Assembly (NCBI GenBank): GCA_028274465.1 | Contig: CM051457.1 | Span: 66,562,496 to 66,626,495 of the forward strand | Length of the DNA: 64,000 nt | Source: Plantago ovata | Lineage: Eukaryota; Streptophyta; Magnoliopsida; Lamiales; Plantaginaceae | Direction of reading: 5' to 3' | In this document: positions 22,365-34,150 of the stretch, piece after piece | Layout: the number at the start of each line of letters is the position of its first letter | Numbering within the stretch: the stretch's first letter is position 1 | Notes under the pieces: generated by a model | Seen by the model: only the letters and a program-made list of their open reading frames with translations | Told to the model about the DNA's origin: nothing | Databases searched by the model: none | Program-made: the position numbers and the translations under genes

Positions 22365-24975
22365 TGTAACGGTATCGGTCTTAAAAACAAATAAATTTCT
22401 TGAAAATAGAAAATCAGAAATAATTTTAAAGTAACGGTCGGCAATAAATGCCATAACAATATTTGGTGCCATAGCGCTAATAGAATCAAGTAGAAATCCA
22501 ACGATAACTTAGAAGTCAAAAGAATAACAACTAGCGAAGAAAGTAAAAAGGTTCATCTTCTTATTTTAAAAACAAACACAAATCCCCCAAAGACATCCCA
22601 GACCCTTCTCTCAGTCGATGGCATCCTACTCGCGTGCCTCCTCAGTAGTATCTAGAAGGAAGGAATTTTTGAAAACAAAGAGAGCGTGAGATAAAGGATC
22701 TCAGTGAGGTTCTAAGTTAACAAACAGAAAGTAAACAGTTTTTGAAATAAAAATCCTTTGCAGCATATAAAATAGCAAACAGAACAGGTAACAGAACAGA
22801 AAGACAGAACAGATAAGTCGAAGTCCGTTGGTGCAACCCGCCTTATTGCTCCTACTCCACATATTGCCCTTATAGCTCCCTCCAGAGGGTATACAACTCC
22901 GGACAGAAACAGAAACCCCCGTGTACTTTGGAGAAACAGAACCTACGACCCTAATAGACCTCAGCGACTTCTGCCTCGCGCCTAAAAGGGATTAGACTAG
23001 GCAATAACCAAGCAAACCCGATAGTCCTCTACTACCCAAGCCTTCCTAATTACGACCTAATCGACCGGTCACACAGAAACAGACAGAACAGATACAGATA
23101 CAGAACAAACAGATAATAATAACCAGATCTCGAAACATCGAGAAGTGTTCCTGCAGAAGAGTTAATCCAGAACAGAGTAGCATCAAACAAATAAGTAAAT
23201 AGCCATACTTAGGACTTAGTTACTTTTACGCGGAAGCATACGGTATAACAGAATATATAGTAATAGATACAGATTGTCACATAGCCTTCCAGTTTTTCGC
23301 AAATAGATAAGTTTTGGGGTGAACACTCACCTTGAACTTTGCGAGCAACGATCCTCAAAAGCAGAGCGTATTAAGAGCTAGCGGACGGAGCACCTAAACA
23401 GGAAGTGTCTAGTTACTAACTATAAGTCGAACAAAAGCTAAACGGATAAGAATAAAGAGGTCGGTGAACAAGTGGCGGAGGTGGGGTTCGAACTCGGGAT
23501 CTTTAGGTTAAACTCTCAAACACAAACCAACTAATCTAAGCAAGTAACTTAGTTTAAAAGATCAAAGAAAGAAAGTACTTAAGTGTACGGTTTTCAGGAA
23601 ACACCCTTTAACGCAACTCTTGAAATTACCAAAACACCCTCAATAGTGAAATTACCATTTTGCCCTTCATAAAACAAATACGTACAGGAAAAACTCCTTT
23701 AAGTTTAAGAAATTACACATTAAACTCACAGGTTTCCTAAACAACACAAGAGTTCACCAAAAGCCCCAACTATCTCCAAAACAGTCGAGGTCTAGTGAAA
23801 AAACAATTTTACCCTCCAATCAGAATTTGCAGAAAAGTCCTTTTTTAATTCCATAACCCACAACCAAGTCCCACACTTTCATAACATCCAAAACAACCCC
23901 AGAACCAACAAAACTCTTAATCTAGTCCAAGGTCAGTCAACACTGGTCAAACATAATTACATCCAAGTCCTCACAGTTTCCAGAATTACAAAATGACCCC
24001 AACATAAACTATAACCTATCACATCAGTCCATTACGAATCCAAACATCAATCCAAAATGTCCGAATTCGAGTTAAGGTCAGTCCAGTAGGTGTAAAATCG
24101 TCCAATCCTAGTCCAGGGGTAAAACGGTCAAACAAAAAAGAGAAACGAAAAGAATAATAGAGATATTACCTTTGAACGGAGATGAGATGATTCGATCGGA
24201 ACTGAAACGGAACAGAGAAGATGAGCGGTACAGACAGATACGGGTCGGAGACGAACGAATCGGAGTGGAGCGGAAACAGATCGACGCGGCCAGAGCGGGA
24301 ACGGAACCGAATAGACTGGGCGGATTGAAACAGAGCAGGGCAGAGCTCGAATGAGGGCGGCGACGCGGCTGAGCGAAGCAGACGGACAGACCGGAACGGA
24401 GCAGTACGGTTAAATCGGGGCAAGGTATGGGCGGAACTGGGCGGCACAGACCGGCGACACAGAGGAAACGGGACAGAGTCACGGTCGGACAGAGCGGCGG
24501 CGCGTGACGCAATGAAACCGGGCCGACAGTGAATTCGCGATTTGGACGGAGTAAAATAGAGGTCCGGAATTGGTGATGATGATTCGCCGATGATGATATG
24601 TGAGGATGGTGATGAGATGAGAGGATGATGGTGGTTCATATTCTTTCTCCTTCTCAGATTGTGGTGGTTGCGTGGAAGATAAGGGGAGGGAAAGAAAAGA
24701 GATGAAAATGAAAGAGGGGGAAGAAGGAGGTGGTTTTAGGGTTAGGGTTAAGAGTGGATCAGGCTTTGCAAGATTGGGCCAAAAGAATGGGCCAAGAGGT
24801 TTGAATTCAGATTTTTATACTAGCCCACATAAAACGATTCGAATTCGAAGCCCACTAACTAATCGAAAGAGTTTCTAAATCAGATTGACGTAGGAAGAAA
24901 AAAAACTACCAAATAAAAAATAAATTACTTAGGTAATTAATTAAAAAAAATAAGTAAAAAATACGGGATGTTACA
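22365..24975 (-). repeat. Element B 3' LTR
   Basis: 2611 bp. It includes long AG/CAGA-rich stretches (23080-23120), a short tRNA T-arm-like GGGGTTCGAACTC at 23484, and GC-rich CGG/CAG sequence at 24170-24560. Open frames across it are compositional and not genes. Confidence 0.9.
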
Positions 24976-25253
24976 CTCCACCCCTCTTAAAAGAAGTTTC
25001 GTCCTCGAAACTTAACTAGCGTAAAATTAACAAACGAGGAACAAAGAATCGAAAGTCTTCAATCTTCAAACGCCGGATAAAAGGTCAAAGTTTGCAACAT
25101 AAAAGCTAACAAGGTTGTAACTAGCCTAAGGAAACAAAGCTCACCTCTTCAACAAGAATAATTATCCGTAAATCCTCAATAACTAGTCGATACTTAAACC
25201 TCAAAGTGAGTCTAACCTAACGAAAGGAGTGCAGTTCGATAAACAAACACGAC
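24976..25253 (-). other. Element B 3' untranslated stretch and polypurine tract
   Basis: On the minus strand it reads TTTCGAGGACGAAACTTC, then AAGAGGGGTGGAG, immediately before the LTR. This is the standard end of Tekay/Del interiors after pol, here following gag directly, so the pol region is cleanly absent. Confidence 0.8.
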
Positions 25254-26288
25254 TTAGAAGAAGTTTGTCCAAATGTGTGTACCTTTTGCTACATTTGCTG
25301 GTAGAGCCTCATGTCCAACTCCATTGTGGACCTTCCCCTTGGTTGTTGCACCAACTCCTTGGTTTTTCGAAACCGTGCCACCAGGCCGTCCTTCCTTAAA
25401 CAGAGAGCGACGCCTCGGACATTCGTTCACCTTATGGTCCCTGCTGCCACAAGCCAAACACCAACCCTTCTTCTTCCAGCAGTTGCCTTCCTCGTGAGTT
25501 GTTCCTCCACAGAAATTACACTTTATGCTAGTTGACTCTCCAATAATATCTTCGAGTTGACGAGGTCGACTTTCCCGCTGATTGCGAGGATACTTGGACG
25601 GAGACGGACGATCCTTGCTACTCGTGTGATCAGAAATCCTTTTTCCAGATCGATGAGGTTCATAGCTCTCAAGCTCACCAAAACCATTCTCCACTTCAGC
25701 AGCTCTTTCCACGGCCTTCGCGTAAGTTGACATCTCGATTCCAAACAGGTTGAACTTGATCTTAGGCTTCAATCCTCGTACAAAGCACCTCATCTTTTCC
25801 ATTTCATCATTTTGGAGGTGTGGCACAAACTTCGACAATCTCATGAATTTAAGATCATACTCGAACACCGTCATCTCCTCTTGCCCCAACTTTTAAAACT
25901 CACTAATTCTTCTCATACGAACATTACGGGGAACATACTTGTCCACAAATTCCGTCACAAAATTCTCCCATGTGTGAGGTTTTCCTTCTCTCCTCCATCG
26001 TGCATCAACGGTGACCCACCAACGGCGTGCTAGTCCATCGAGCTGAAACACTGCAAGCTCCACCATTTGTGCATCGTTGATGTGTAAGATACTAAACAAA
26101 TCCTCGATGCCCTCAATCCACACTTCAGCTTTCCTTGAGTGGGGTGATCCTTCAAACCTTTCCGGGTGAAAACGAGTGAACCTCTTAGCTGCCGACAACG
26201 TTAGAGTTTCTTGATGTGGCATAAGTGGAGGCGCGATCGCACTTGCTACTTTGCGGGAGGCATTTGGAGCTGCAATCATCTGCTGCAT
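25254..26288 (-). pseudogene. Element B gag, one in-frame stop
   Basis: ATG at 26288. The gag core has ERFEGSPHSRKAEVWIEGIE, LDGLARRWW and WENFVTEFVDKYVP, the usual chromovirus pattern (residues about 40-125). A TAA at 25895-25893 interrupts the frame at residue 132; the same frame resumes and continues to 25254. The second part has two zinc knuckles, CNFCGGTTHEEGNC and CLACGSRDHKVNEC (both CX2CX4HX4C). In full-length relatives gag runs on into protease, RT, RNase H, integrase and chromodomain; here the frame stops at WTNFF and the 3' end follows. One substitution would account for the defect. Confidence 0.85.
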
Positions 26289-27229
26289 CGAGTCTTATGC
26301 AATAGCATCATTGGCAGCGTGTTTGCTGCTGCTGGTAGCGCGAGTGTTGTTCGTTGGAGCCATGCTATCGCAATTAGTCTAAGATTAGTAGCGTAAAATA
26401 ACGTTCTCGAGCGTGACTACCTTAAGGCGTATACGTGAGCTAAGGCACTAACTTAAGTCAATGTAGCGTGAACGAGTAAGAGACGCGTGAAAGTAACCAA
26501 ACTTACCAAGGTCTAATTCTAACTAGGGGGGTCAAAAGGAAGATAGCAACTAATCACTAAGTAAATCCTCGAGTGTGTCTAACCTAGCATGCAAGGCAGA
26601 CATAAATTGAAGAAGCAATGATAAAGCATAAGTAGCAAATTCATATGTTGTAGAAAAGATTCATAAACATTAAGCATGCAATAAAAGCGTTCTCTCATAA
26701 AGTGATCAGTCATTTGACCTCGGTTAACACGAATCACTCAAACAGTCGGCCGCCTGCCAGTGATTTATGTCGACTTTGGTTAAACAATATATTACTGTAT
26801 GACAGAACCAAGCAAGATCATGTATGAACTTCAACAAGTAAAATAAATGCATATATAAGTGTTTAAACCTTAAAACATCCATCAAATGACATTATAGTAA
26901 TTAAACATACTTTTAAACAAATACTCATGCATTTAGATGAAATAATATAATCGGCTTAACGAAAATGAATGAAGTAGCAATAGTAAGCTGGTGAACTTAG
27001 TAGAAGTTAAACATGATGAACAACAAGGCAGTTTTCGGAGGACGAAACAGTAGAACAGGTGACGTGCAAACGGAACAGCTCAGAGTTAGTGCGGAAGACT
27101 AAACGGCATAAGAGATAGACAAAAAACAACTCAACCTATATCCAGCGACTCGGACCCTCACACACACCCCATAGGCCATAACATCCTATCCTAGCAAGCT
27201 TGAGTTTGAACTCAAGCTCTGATACCATC
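26289..27229 (-). other. Element B leader with Met-tRNA primer site
   Basis: No gene. The PBS TGGTATCAGAGC is at 27227-27216 on the minus strand, two bases inside the LTR. The rest is the untranslated leader upstream of gag. Confidence 0.85.
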
Positions 27230-29838
27230 TGTAACGGTATCGGTCTTAAAAACAAATAAATTTCTTGAAAAGAGAAAATCCGAAATAATTTTAAAGTAAC
27301 GGTCGGCAATAAATGCCATAACAATATTTGGTGCCATAGCGCTAACAGAATCAAGTAGAAATCCAACGATAACTTAGAAGTCAAAAGAATAACAACTAGC
27401 GAAGAAAGTAAAAAGGTTCAGCTTCTTATTTTAAAAACAAATACAAATCCCCCAAAGACATCCCAGACCCTTCTCTCAGTCGCTGGCATCCTACTCGTGT
27501 GCCTCCTCAGTAGTATCTGGAAGGAAGGAATTTTTGAAAACAAAGAGAGCGTGAGATAAAGGATCTCAGTGAGGTTCTAAGTTAACAAACAGAAAGTAAA
27601 CAGTTTTTGAAATCAAAATCCTTTGCAGCAGATAAAATAGCAAACAAAACAGGTAACAGAACAGAAAGACAAAACAGATAAGTCGCAGTCCGTTGGTGCA
27701 ACCCGCCTTATTGCTCCTACTCCACATATTGCCCTTATAGCTCCCTCCAGAGGGTATACAACTCTGGACAGAAACAGAAACCCCCGTGTACTTTGGAGAA
27801 ACTGAACCTACGACCCTAATAGACCTCAGCGACTTCTGCCTCGCGCCTAAAAGGGATTAGACTAGGCAATAACCAAGCAAACCCGATAGTCCTCTACTAC
27901 CCAAGCCTTCCTAATTACGACCTAATCGACCGTTCACACAGAAACAGACAGAACAGATACAGATACAGAACAAATAGATAATAATAATCAGATCTCGAAA
28001 CATCGAGAAGTGTTCCTGCAGAAGAGTTAATCCAGAACAGAGTAGCATCAAACAAATAAGTAAATAGCCATACTTAGGACTTAGTTACTTTTACGCGGAA
28101 GCATACGATATAACAGAATATATAGTAATAGATACAGATTGTCACATAGCCTTCCAGTTTTTCGCAAATAGATAAGTTTTGGGGTGAACACTCACCTTGA
28201 ACTTTGCGAGCAACGATCCTCAAAAGCAGAGCGTATTAAGACCTAGCGGACGGAGCACCTAAACAGGAAGTGTCTAGTTACTAACTATAAGTCGAACAAA
28301 AGCTAAACGGATAAGAATAAAGAGGTCGGTGAAGAAGTGGCGGAGGTGGGGTTCGAACTCGGGATCTCTAGGTTAAACTCTCAAACACAAACCAACTAAT
28401 CTAAGCAAGTAACTTAGTTTAAAAGATCAAAGAAAGAAAGTACTTAAGTGTACGGTTTTCAAGAAACACCCTTTAACGCAACTCTTGAAATTACCAAAAC
28501 ACCCTCAATAGTGAAATTACCATTTTGCCCTTCATAAAACAAATACGTACAGGAAAAACTCCTTTAAGTTTAAGAAATTACACATTAAACTCACAGGTTT
28601 CCGAAACAACACAAGAGTTCACCAAAAGCCCCAACTATCTCCAAAACAGTCGAGGTCTAGTGAAAAGATAATTTTACCCTCCAATCAGAATTTGCAGAAA
28701 AGTCCTTTTTTAATTCCAGAACCCACAACCAAGTCCCACACTTTCATAACATGCAAAACAACCCCAGAACCAACAAAACTCTTAATCTAGTCCAAGGTCA
28801 GTCAACACTGGTCAAACATAATTACATCCAAGTCCTCACAGTTTCCAGAATTACAAAATGACCCCAACATAAACTATAACCTATCACATCAGTCCATTAC
28901 GAATCCAAACATCAATCCAAAAGGTTCGAATTCGAGTTAAGGTCAGTCCAGTATGTGTAAAATCGTCCAATCCTAGTCCAGGGGTAAAACGGTCAAACAA
29001 AAAAGGGAAACGAAAAGAATAATAGAGATATTACCTTTGAACGGAGATGAGATGATTTGATCGGAACAGAGAAGATGATCGGTACAGACAGATACGGGTC
29101 GGAGACGAACGAATCGGAGTGGAGCGGAAACAGATCGACGTGGTCAGAGCGGGAACGGAACCGAACAGACTGGGCGGATTGAAACAGAGCAGGGCAGAGC
29201 TCGAACGGGGGCGGCGGCGCGGTTGAGCGGAGCAGATGGACAGACCGGAACAGAGCAGTACGGTTAAATCGGGGCAAGGTACGGGCGGAACTGGGCGGCA
29301 CGGACCGGCGGCACAGAGGAAACGGGACAGAGTCACGGTCGGATAGAGCGGCGGCGCGTGACGCAATGAAACCGGGACAACAATGAATTCGCGATTTGGA
29401 CGGAGTAAAATAGAGGTCCGGAATTGGTGATGATGATTCGCCGATGATGATATGTGAGGATGGTGATGAGATGAGAGGATGATGGTGGTTGATATTGTTT
29501 CTCCTTCTCTGATTGTGGTGGCTGCGTGGAAGAGAAGGGGAGGGAAAGAAAAGAGATGAAAATGAAAGAGGGGAAAGAAGGAGGTGGTTTTAGGGTTAGG
29601 GTTAAGAGTGGATCAGGCTTTGCAAGATTGTCCCAAAAGAATGGGCCAAGAGGTTTGAATTCAGATTTTTATACTAGCCCACATAAAACGATTCGAATTC
29701 GAAGCCCACTAACTAATCGAAAGAGTTTCTAAATCGGATTCGATGACGTAGGAAGAAAAAAAAAACTACCAAATAAAAAAATAAATTACTTAGGTAATTA
29801 ATTAATAAAAAAATAAGTAAAAAATACGGGATTTTACG
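27230..29838 (-). repeat. Element B 5' LTR
   Basis: 2609 bp, nearly identical to 22365-24975. Small differences include a shorter AACGGAACAG stretch at 29060 and the altered terminal base at 29838. Confidence 0.9.
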
Positions 29839-30578
29839 GTGGAGCTAGTAGGGAGCAGCGGAAGTTTCCTAGTAACACTGAGAGGTCCATGTCGATCACC
29901 TTGGTGGGAGATCTTCTGGTGGAAATCACCATTAAGCAAGTTGTTGCGTGCAAGTGTTGTGCACAAGACGAGCCTCCATTGGCCAAGGAGGAAGATAAAG
30001 GCCTGGGATTCGATGTAAGTGGTGAAGAACCTAACGATCCTGAACCAATTCCTGATAGCTTTGATGTTAAGGTTGGGATTGGTAGCCTCGATGGTGTCCG
30101 TGCTACACTTGATACGGGAGCATACTCTAATGTGCTTCCAATGAATGTGTTCGAGAAGAGTGGTCTGGGAGAGCTCAAGAAACATACGGCCATTGTGCAG
30201 CTGGCAGATGGAACCTTTGTACGACCGGAAGGCATAGTGAAGAATGTGTTGATAAAGATTGGTGACGCTTCTGTTTACACCAATTTCATTGTGATGCCGG
30301 CATCAACACCTGGGATGAGTGATGTGGTTCTTTTTGGAAGAACTTTCTTGACCAAATTGAGCTCTGTAATCGACATCTATCGGAGAACTTGCACTATTGA
30401 GGTGGATTGCAAGAAACATGTGTTTCAGGCCGTTTCTGATCCTAGCCCACGCTTTAATGTTTCTCACCCCATAAGTTTTATTGGCCTTGCTGCGTTTGTT
30501 CATTCTCATTCTCAGGTACTAGGTATGAGGAAGAGATCCATGAGGGGGAAGGCTAGTACCCGTCCTGGTAGGAGCTGA
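29839..30578 (+). pseudogene. Element A gag end and aspartic protease
   Basis: Continues the gag frame interrupted at 22364. The open frame carries a Cys pair (ACKCCAQDE), an acidic linker and a retropepsin domain with DTGA (30112-30123), LADGTF and LFGRTFL, then a basic tail and stop at 30578. The closest relative is element D's protease, residue by residue. The protease looks intact, but it depends on a gag split by a frameshift and by element B. There is no RT downstream. Confidence 0.85.
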
Positions 30579-30788
30579 AGGAGATGAAGAAGTCGAGTCA
30601 GAGACTAATAAACAATGGCGCTTTCCGGGAGGCAACCCGGAGTTTTATTGCTTTCTTGCATTGCATGCATATTTTTTGAGTCTTTAGTGTTTTCCCCTTT
30701 GTGTTAGAGTATGTTTTTGGTGATAACATAGGTAAAAGGTTGATATTTTTCGTATTCGGAGGGACACAACGAGGACCCAGGCATCTGC

Positions 30789-31050
30789 AGCTCCCGGGCG
30801 GTGCGCCTGGGAGCAGCAGAACGCCTGGGTGTTTTCTGCCGCTCCCAGGCGGACCACCCCACACCCGGGGCGGAGCGCCCGAGAAGGGCAGAACACTCGG
30901 GCGTTCTGCCACTCCCAGGCGGACCGCCCCACACCGGGGTCGGTGCGCTCGGGAGGGGCAGGGGCCTGGCCGCCCCCTGGGCACCCCATGCGGACCGCCC
31001 CACATGGGGCGGTGCGCCTGAGGGAGCCAGTGACCCAGGCGCCCGAATTT
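30789..31050. repeat. GC-rich imperfect palindromic repeat block
   Basis: At least six units of the form CAGGCGGACCGCCCCACA ... GGGGCGGTGCGCCTG in direct and inverted order. The flanks are AT-rich. It is the internal counterpart of the LTR palindromes and of the 9430-9545 and 15790-15850 blocks. Confidence 0.75.
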
Positions 31051-31711
31051 GACCCCGGACACCGCAAATCACCCCCGAATGCAACCGTATCGACCCTTTT
31101 CACCCTTTTTATCACCCGTTCTGGTTTCTCACGAGTTTGCTTGAGTAATACAGGTTACAGGTATACGTCTAACTCTTACCTCATATCCACTTTCGACGTT
31201 CGGGACGAATGACGAAGTTCAGGTTTGGAGGGGGGGTTATCGCTGTGTATTTCTATAACTTATTCTTCTTATGATAACTCGTGAAAACCTTTGCATTGCA
31301 CGTTTACTGCTTTCTTAGGATTTAGTTTGTTTGTATGCATTCATACTTAGTCTAGTCTTTGCATAATGTTGTGTGGAGTTTATTGCCAAATTTTTCGTAA
31401 TTTTTTATTGTATAGACTAAGTGTTTATGACCATTGCTCATACATTGCATCTCTATGGAATAGTTTGAGGTTTGTCTCGCTTGGCTTGTCATATTTGTAT
31501 GTGCACTAGTTAAACTTGGTAGTCCCGACATCACTATGTGGTGTTTTCTCTACTGCGGTTCACAAGGCCTTATAAAATGTTGCATGTTAGAGTCTTTGGT
31601 TGTATTCCCGTGTAATTATGTACGTAAGAGGCAACAAGTCTTCACCTTGCTTATTGAGATTTCTAAATGCCTAGGAAGGAGGTAGAGTGAGGGGTGTGAT
31701 CCTTTGTTTGA

Positions 31712-31846
31712 AACCTATTCTAACGAATAGGTTTGGGGAGGGGGTTACTATCATTTTGACTTGTTTTTCGTCTTATTGAGTCATGTTGAGTTTAATTTTA
31801 TTTTTTCTTTTGGGTTTGTGCTCCAACCTATTCTTTCGAATAGGTT
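31712..31846 (+). other. Paired AATAGG hairpins of element A
   Basis: AACCTATTC....GAATAGGTT at 31712-31733 and 31825-31846, each followed by TGGGGAGG. Spacing is 113 bp, against 114 in D and 121 in C. Confidence 0.7.
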
Positions 31847-32635
31847 TGGGGAGGTCGTTGTAGTGTCATTGTTATTTAATTTCATTGTACTTTCATTGTG
31901 CTACTGTAGGCTATATACAAAAAAAAAATGAAAAAACAAAAAAAAAAGAGAAAAAATTCTAGAATCTGGAAAAAAAAAAAAAAGAAAGGAAAAACAGAAT
32001 AAGACCCAAAAAAGCAAAAGAAGGGTCCAAGCATGCCAAAAGCAGTTTTAGCAAAGTGTTGCATTATTTTTTTCAGCTTTTGTAATAGTTCATAATCGAG
32101 TTGTAAATTCTTCCTTGTGTTCTCGTGTCGCCTAGTCCAAGGCTTGTTCTAGACCACCCTCGTCCTGCCATTCAGGAAGTGGTGAAGAGTTTTTCTTTAA
32201 GAGTCGGGTAGAATAGGAGAGTGTTGTCTTTTAGGAAACCCTCCTTCGTTTGATGAGAGCCAGTATTGGTTCGACCTCTCTTGAGGGAAAGTCTCACTTG
32301 GTGAACAGTAGTAAGCCGTCGGTTTCATAGGCACGGAGCAACCATTTGTATTTTGACATGCATCATTATGTCGTCATTGACTAGGTCCAGGTAGAGAATG
32401 TTACGAGAGACTCTCTTGTTAACAAAGTGCATATGTGAATGTGTATAGGTTCAATCGAGACATTCTTCAACCTACTTCCATGTTATGATTTATATGGACT
32501 TTGTTCATAAGCATTTGGTAGATACAATCGATTATTTCTTCTTGCTTGGCATGAGACTCCTCTTTGTGTTTCATGTAGGTTGCATAGAGTCTATCTAGTT
32601 GCTTGAGGACAAGCAAAGGTTCGGTTTGGGGAGTT

Positions 32636-34150
32636 TGATGACAGTGTTTTTTACACTATCATTCGAGCCTTTTTTCACCAATTTAGCTATCCTCTTGCAT
32701 GCATTTTAGTGCATTTTGTTAGAATAGTGTCACGTTTCCATTTCTTCTGTTATTTTCAGGTTTTAGGTGAAAATCGCACTTTTGGATGTAAATCATGGCG
32801 AAACATTGAAGTTTTGGTGTAACAAGATCACCCGTGGTGTGTCAAGGAGTACCGGGACGTGTTTCAAGGCGAAAAGACCAAGTTTCGGAGCTCAAAGCCG
32901 TGTCCAAGGCCAAGGAGAACATGAAAGATTCGAGATATCTTGTATGAGGCGGAAACGGTAGTTCATTCGGAGTTCGGGTGAAGATTTTGGAGCCTTTGAA
33001 GTGAAATCTCGAAGTTCCATTTGCATAGTCTCAGTATTTTAGGCACCTGTCTTTCATCCTACATTGGATTGGGATGAGATTACAACCTACGCGTAGCTAA
33101 CTCGAAGAGCTATCCAACGGTGGGTCTTACGTGCCAATCCGAGTTCGGACGCGCCCGGAATCTCTGTTCGAACTTGTGGCAAACTTGTTGCCTATGTCAG
33201 GCGGACCGCCGCGTACGGGGCTGTCCGTCGGGGAGCTTCCGACAGCTATATATAAATTTGTAAAAGCTGCAATTTTTCATATCTTTCATCATTATTTTAT
33301 AGACTTAAACCCTAGAGCTTGTTCTGGGTATATTCTCTCTTAGAACCTTTGTATCTTAGCGAATTTGGAGCTAGAGGAGAGATTTGGACACCGTTTTATC
33401 TCACCTTGCTAGATCTTTGTGAGTTTTAGCAATTCACCAGAGATTGACAACCTTTGGTGGTAACTTTGTATCTCACAATTCTGCTATTTATCTTCAATTC
33501 ACCATGTTTTCATTCATTATTGCTTCAATTATGATTGTTGATTGTGTTATTAATATGAGTAGCTAAGCATCTAGTTGGTGATAGTATGTGAATTCGTAGC
33601 TAGGGTTCGTATTATATATGCATGATTGAGTTTCTGAGTCTTTTACTTGTTTAATTATCCTAATTCGATTCTTTGATCCGACTAAGTCATATATCTTCGT
33701 AGAAAAGTGTTAGAAACACTAGGACAATTCAAGATCATCGATTCGATTATATATAATTTGCAAGTACTGCTTGAACTAAGACTGACAACCTCAGCCAAGT
33801 ATTAGTATAGATTGGAAGCTTTCAAAATACACGTCTACAAATCTGTCTTTGGTGTTTGTAAATCGAATTACTTTTAAGGCAGTACGAGTTGCACTTTCAT
33901 GCATAATTAGAACTTGATGCTTAGAACGAGCATACTATCACCAACTTTCTCCATATATTGTTAAGTCGAGTTAATATAAATTTGTTTTCTGAAATTATAT
34001 ATAGTTATTTAGTTAAAGCTAGTTTAGTCCCTAGAGATCGACACTCGAGGTCATCTTACCTCTGCACTACGTGTTTTGTGTAGTTGTGAGTTGCCCTTTG
34101 GTTTCAAACAAATTTATTTGATTGTTCGACTCTGAAAATCTCGTTCATCA
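32636..34150 (+). repeat. Element A 3' LTR
   Basis: 1515 bp, the same length as the reconstructed 5' LTR. TATA-like CTATATATAAAT at 33245-33256, preceded by GC-rich sequence (33197-33236). Followed by the AACCC duplication. Confidence 0.9.

Larger units (their letters stand above)
22365..29838 (-). mobile_element. Element B: Tekay/Del-like chromovirus carrying gag only
   Basis: Long LTRs (2611 and 2609 bp) begin TGTAACGGTATCGG on the plus strand and end ..GGGATGTTACA. On the minus strand they start TGTAACATCCCG, typical of Tekay/Del. The PBS GCTCTGATACCA (27216-27227, minus TGGTATCAGAGC) matches initiator Met-tRNA, and the polypurine tract AGAGGGGTGGAG abuts 24976. The 2.25 kb interior encodes gag only. 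It is inserted in element A's gag; the flanks GTGTC (22360-22364) and GTGGA (29839-29843) are an imperfect duplication. The last base of the right LTR is G instead of A. Confidence 0.9.
30579..32635 (+). other. Element A 3' noncoding region with hairpins and polypurine tract
   Basis: No supported gene. Hairpin CCGGGAGGCAACCCGG at 30625-30640. A 260-bp very GC-rich block of GGCGGWNCGCC palindromes lies at 30789-31050; the open frames across it in several frames are compositional. Palindromes are at 31712-31733 and 31825-31846, an A-rich tract at 31918-32000, and the polypurine tract at 32618-32635. Confidence 0.75.
5735..34150 (+). mobile_element. Element A: Athila/Tat-like gag-protease retroelement (TR-GAG type)
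   Basis: Both LTRs begin TGATGACAGTG and end CGTTCATCA, are 1515 bp once the insert is removed, and are flanked by AACCC (5730-5734 and 34151-34155). The PBS at 21070 matches the 3' end of tRNA-Asp. The interior encodes only gag and an aspartic protease, interrupted by element B, followed by about 2 kb of structured noncoding DNA and a polypurine tract. No RT, RNase H or integrase is present, so it must have moved in trans. The 5' LTR is split by element C. It is the oldest layer of the nest. Confidence 0.9.

Noticed and set aside
23481-23500. tRNA T-arm-like sequence in element B LTR
   Set aside because: Isolated box B-like match without acceptor stem or box A; also in the other LTR copy.
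24108-24639. Ser/Arg/Pro-rich frames in element B LTR, repeated at 28993-29366
   Set aside because: Present in both LTRs, no start context or domain; compositional.
11999-30578. Reverse transcriptase or integrase in elements A-D
   Set aside because: No YXDD, HHCC or DDE-type motifs found in any frame between gag/protease and the 3' LTRs.
30598-31212. Several long overlapping open frames on both strands
   Set aside because: GC-rich palindromic repeats are open in nearly all frames; they lie in the noncoding 3' region of element A.
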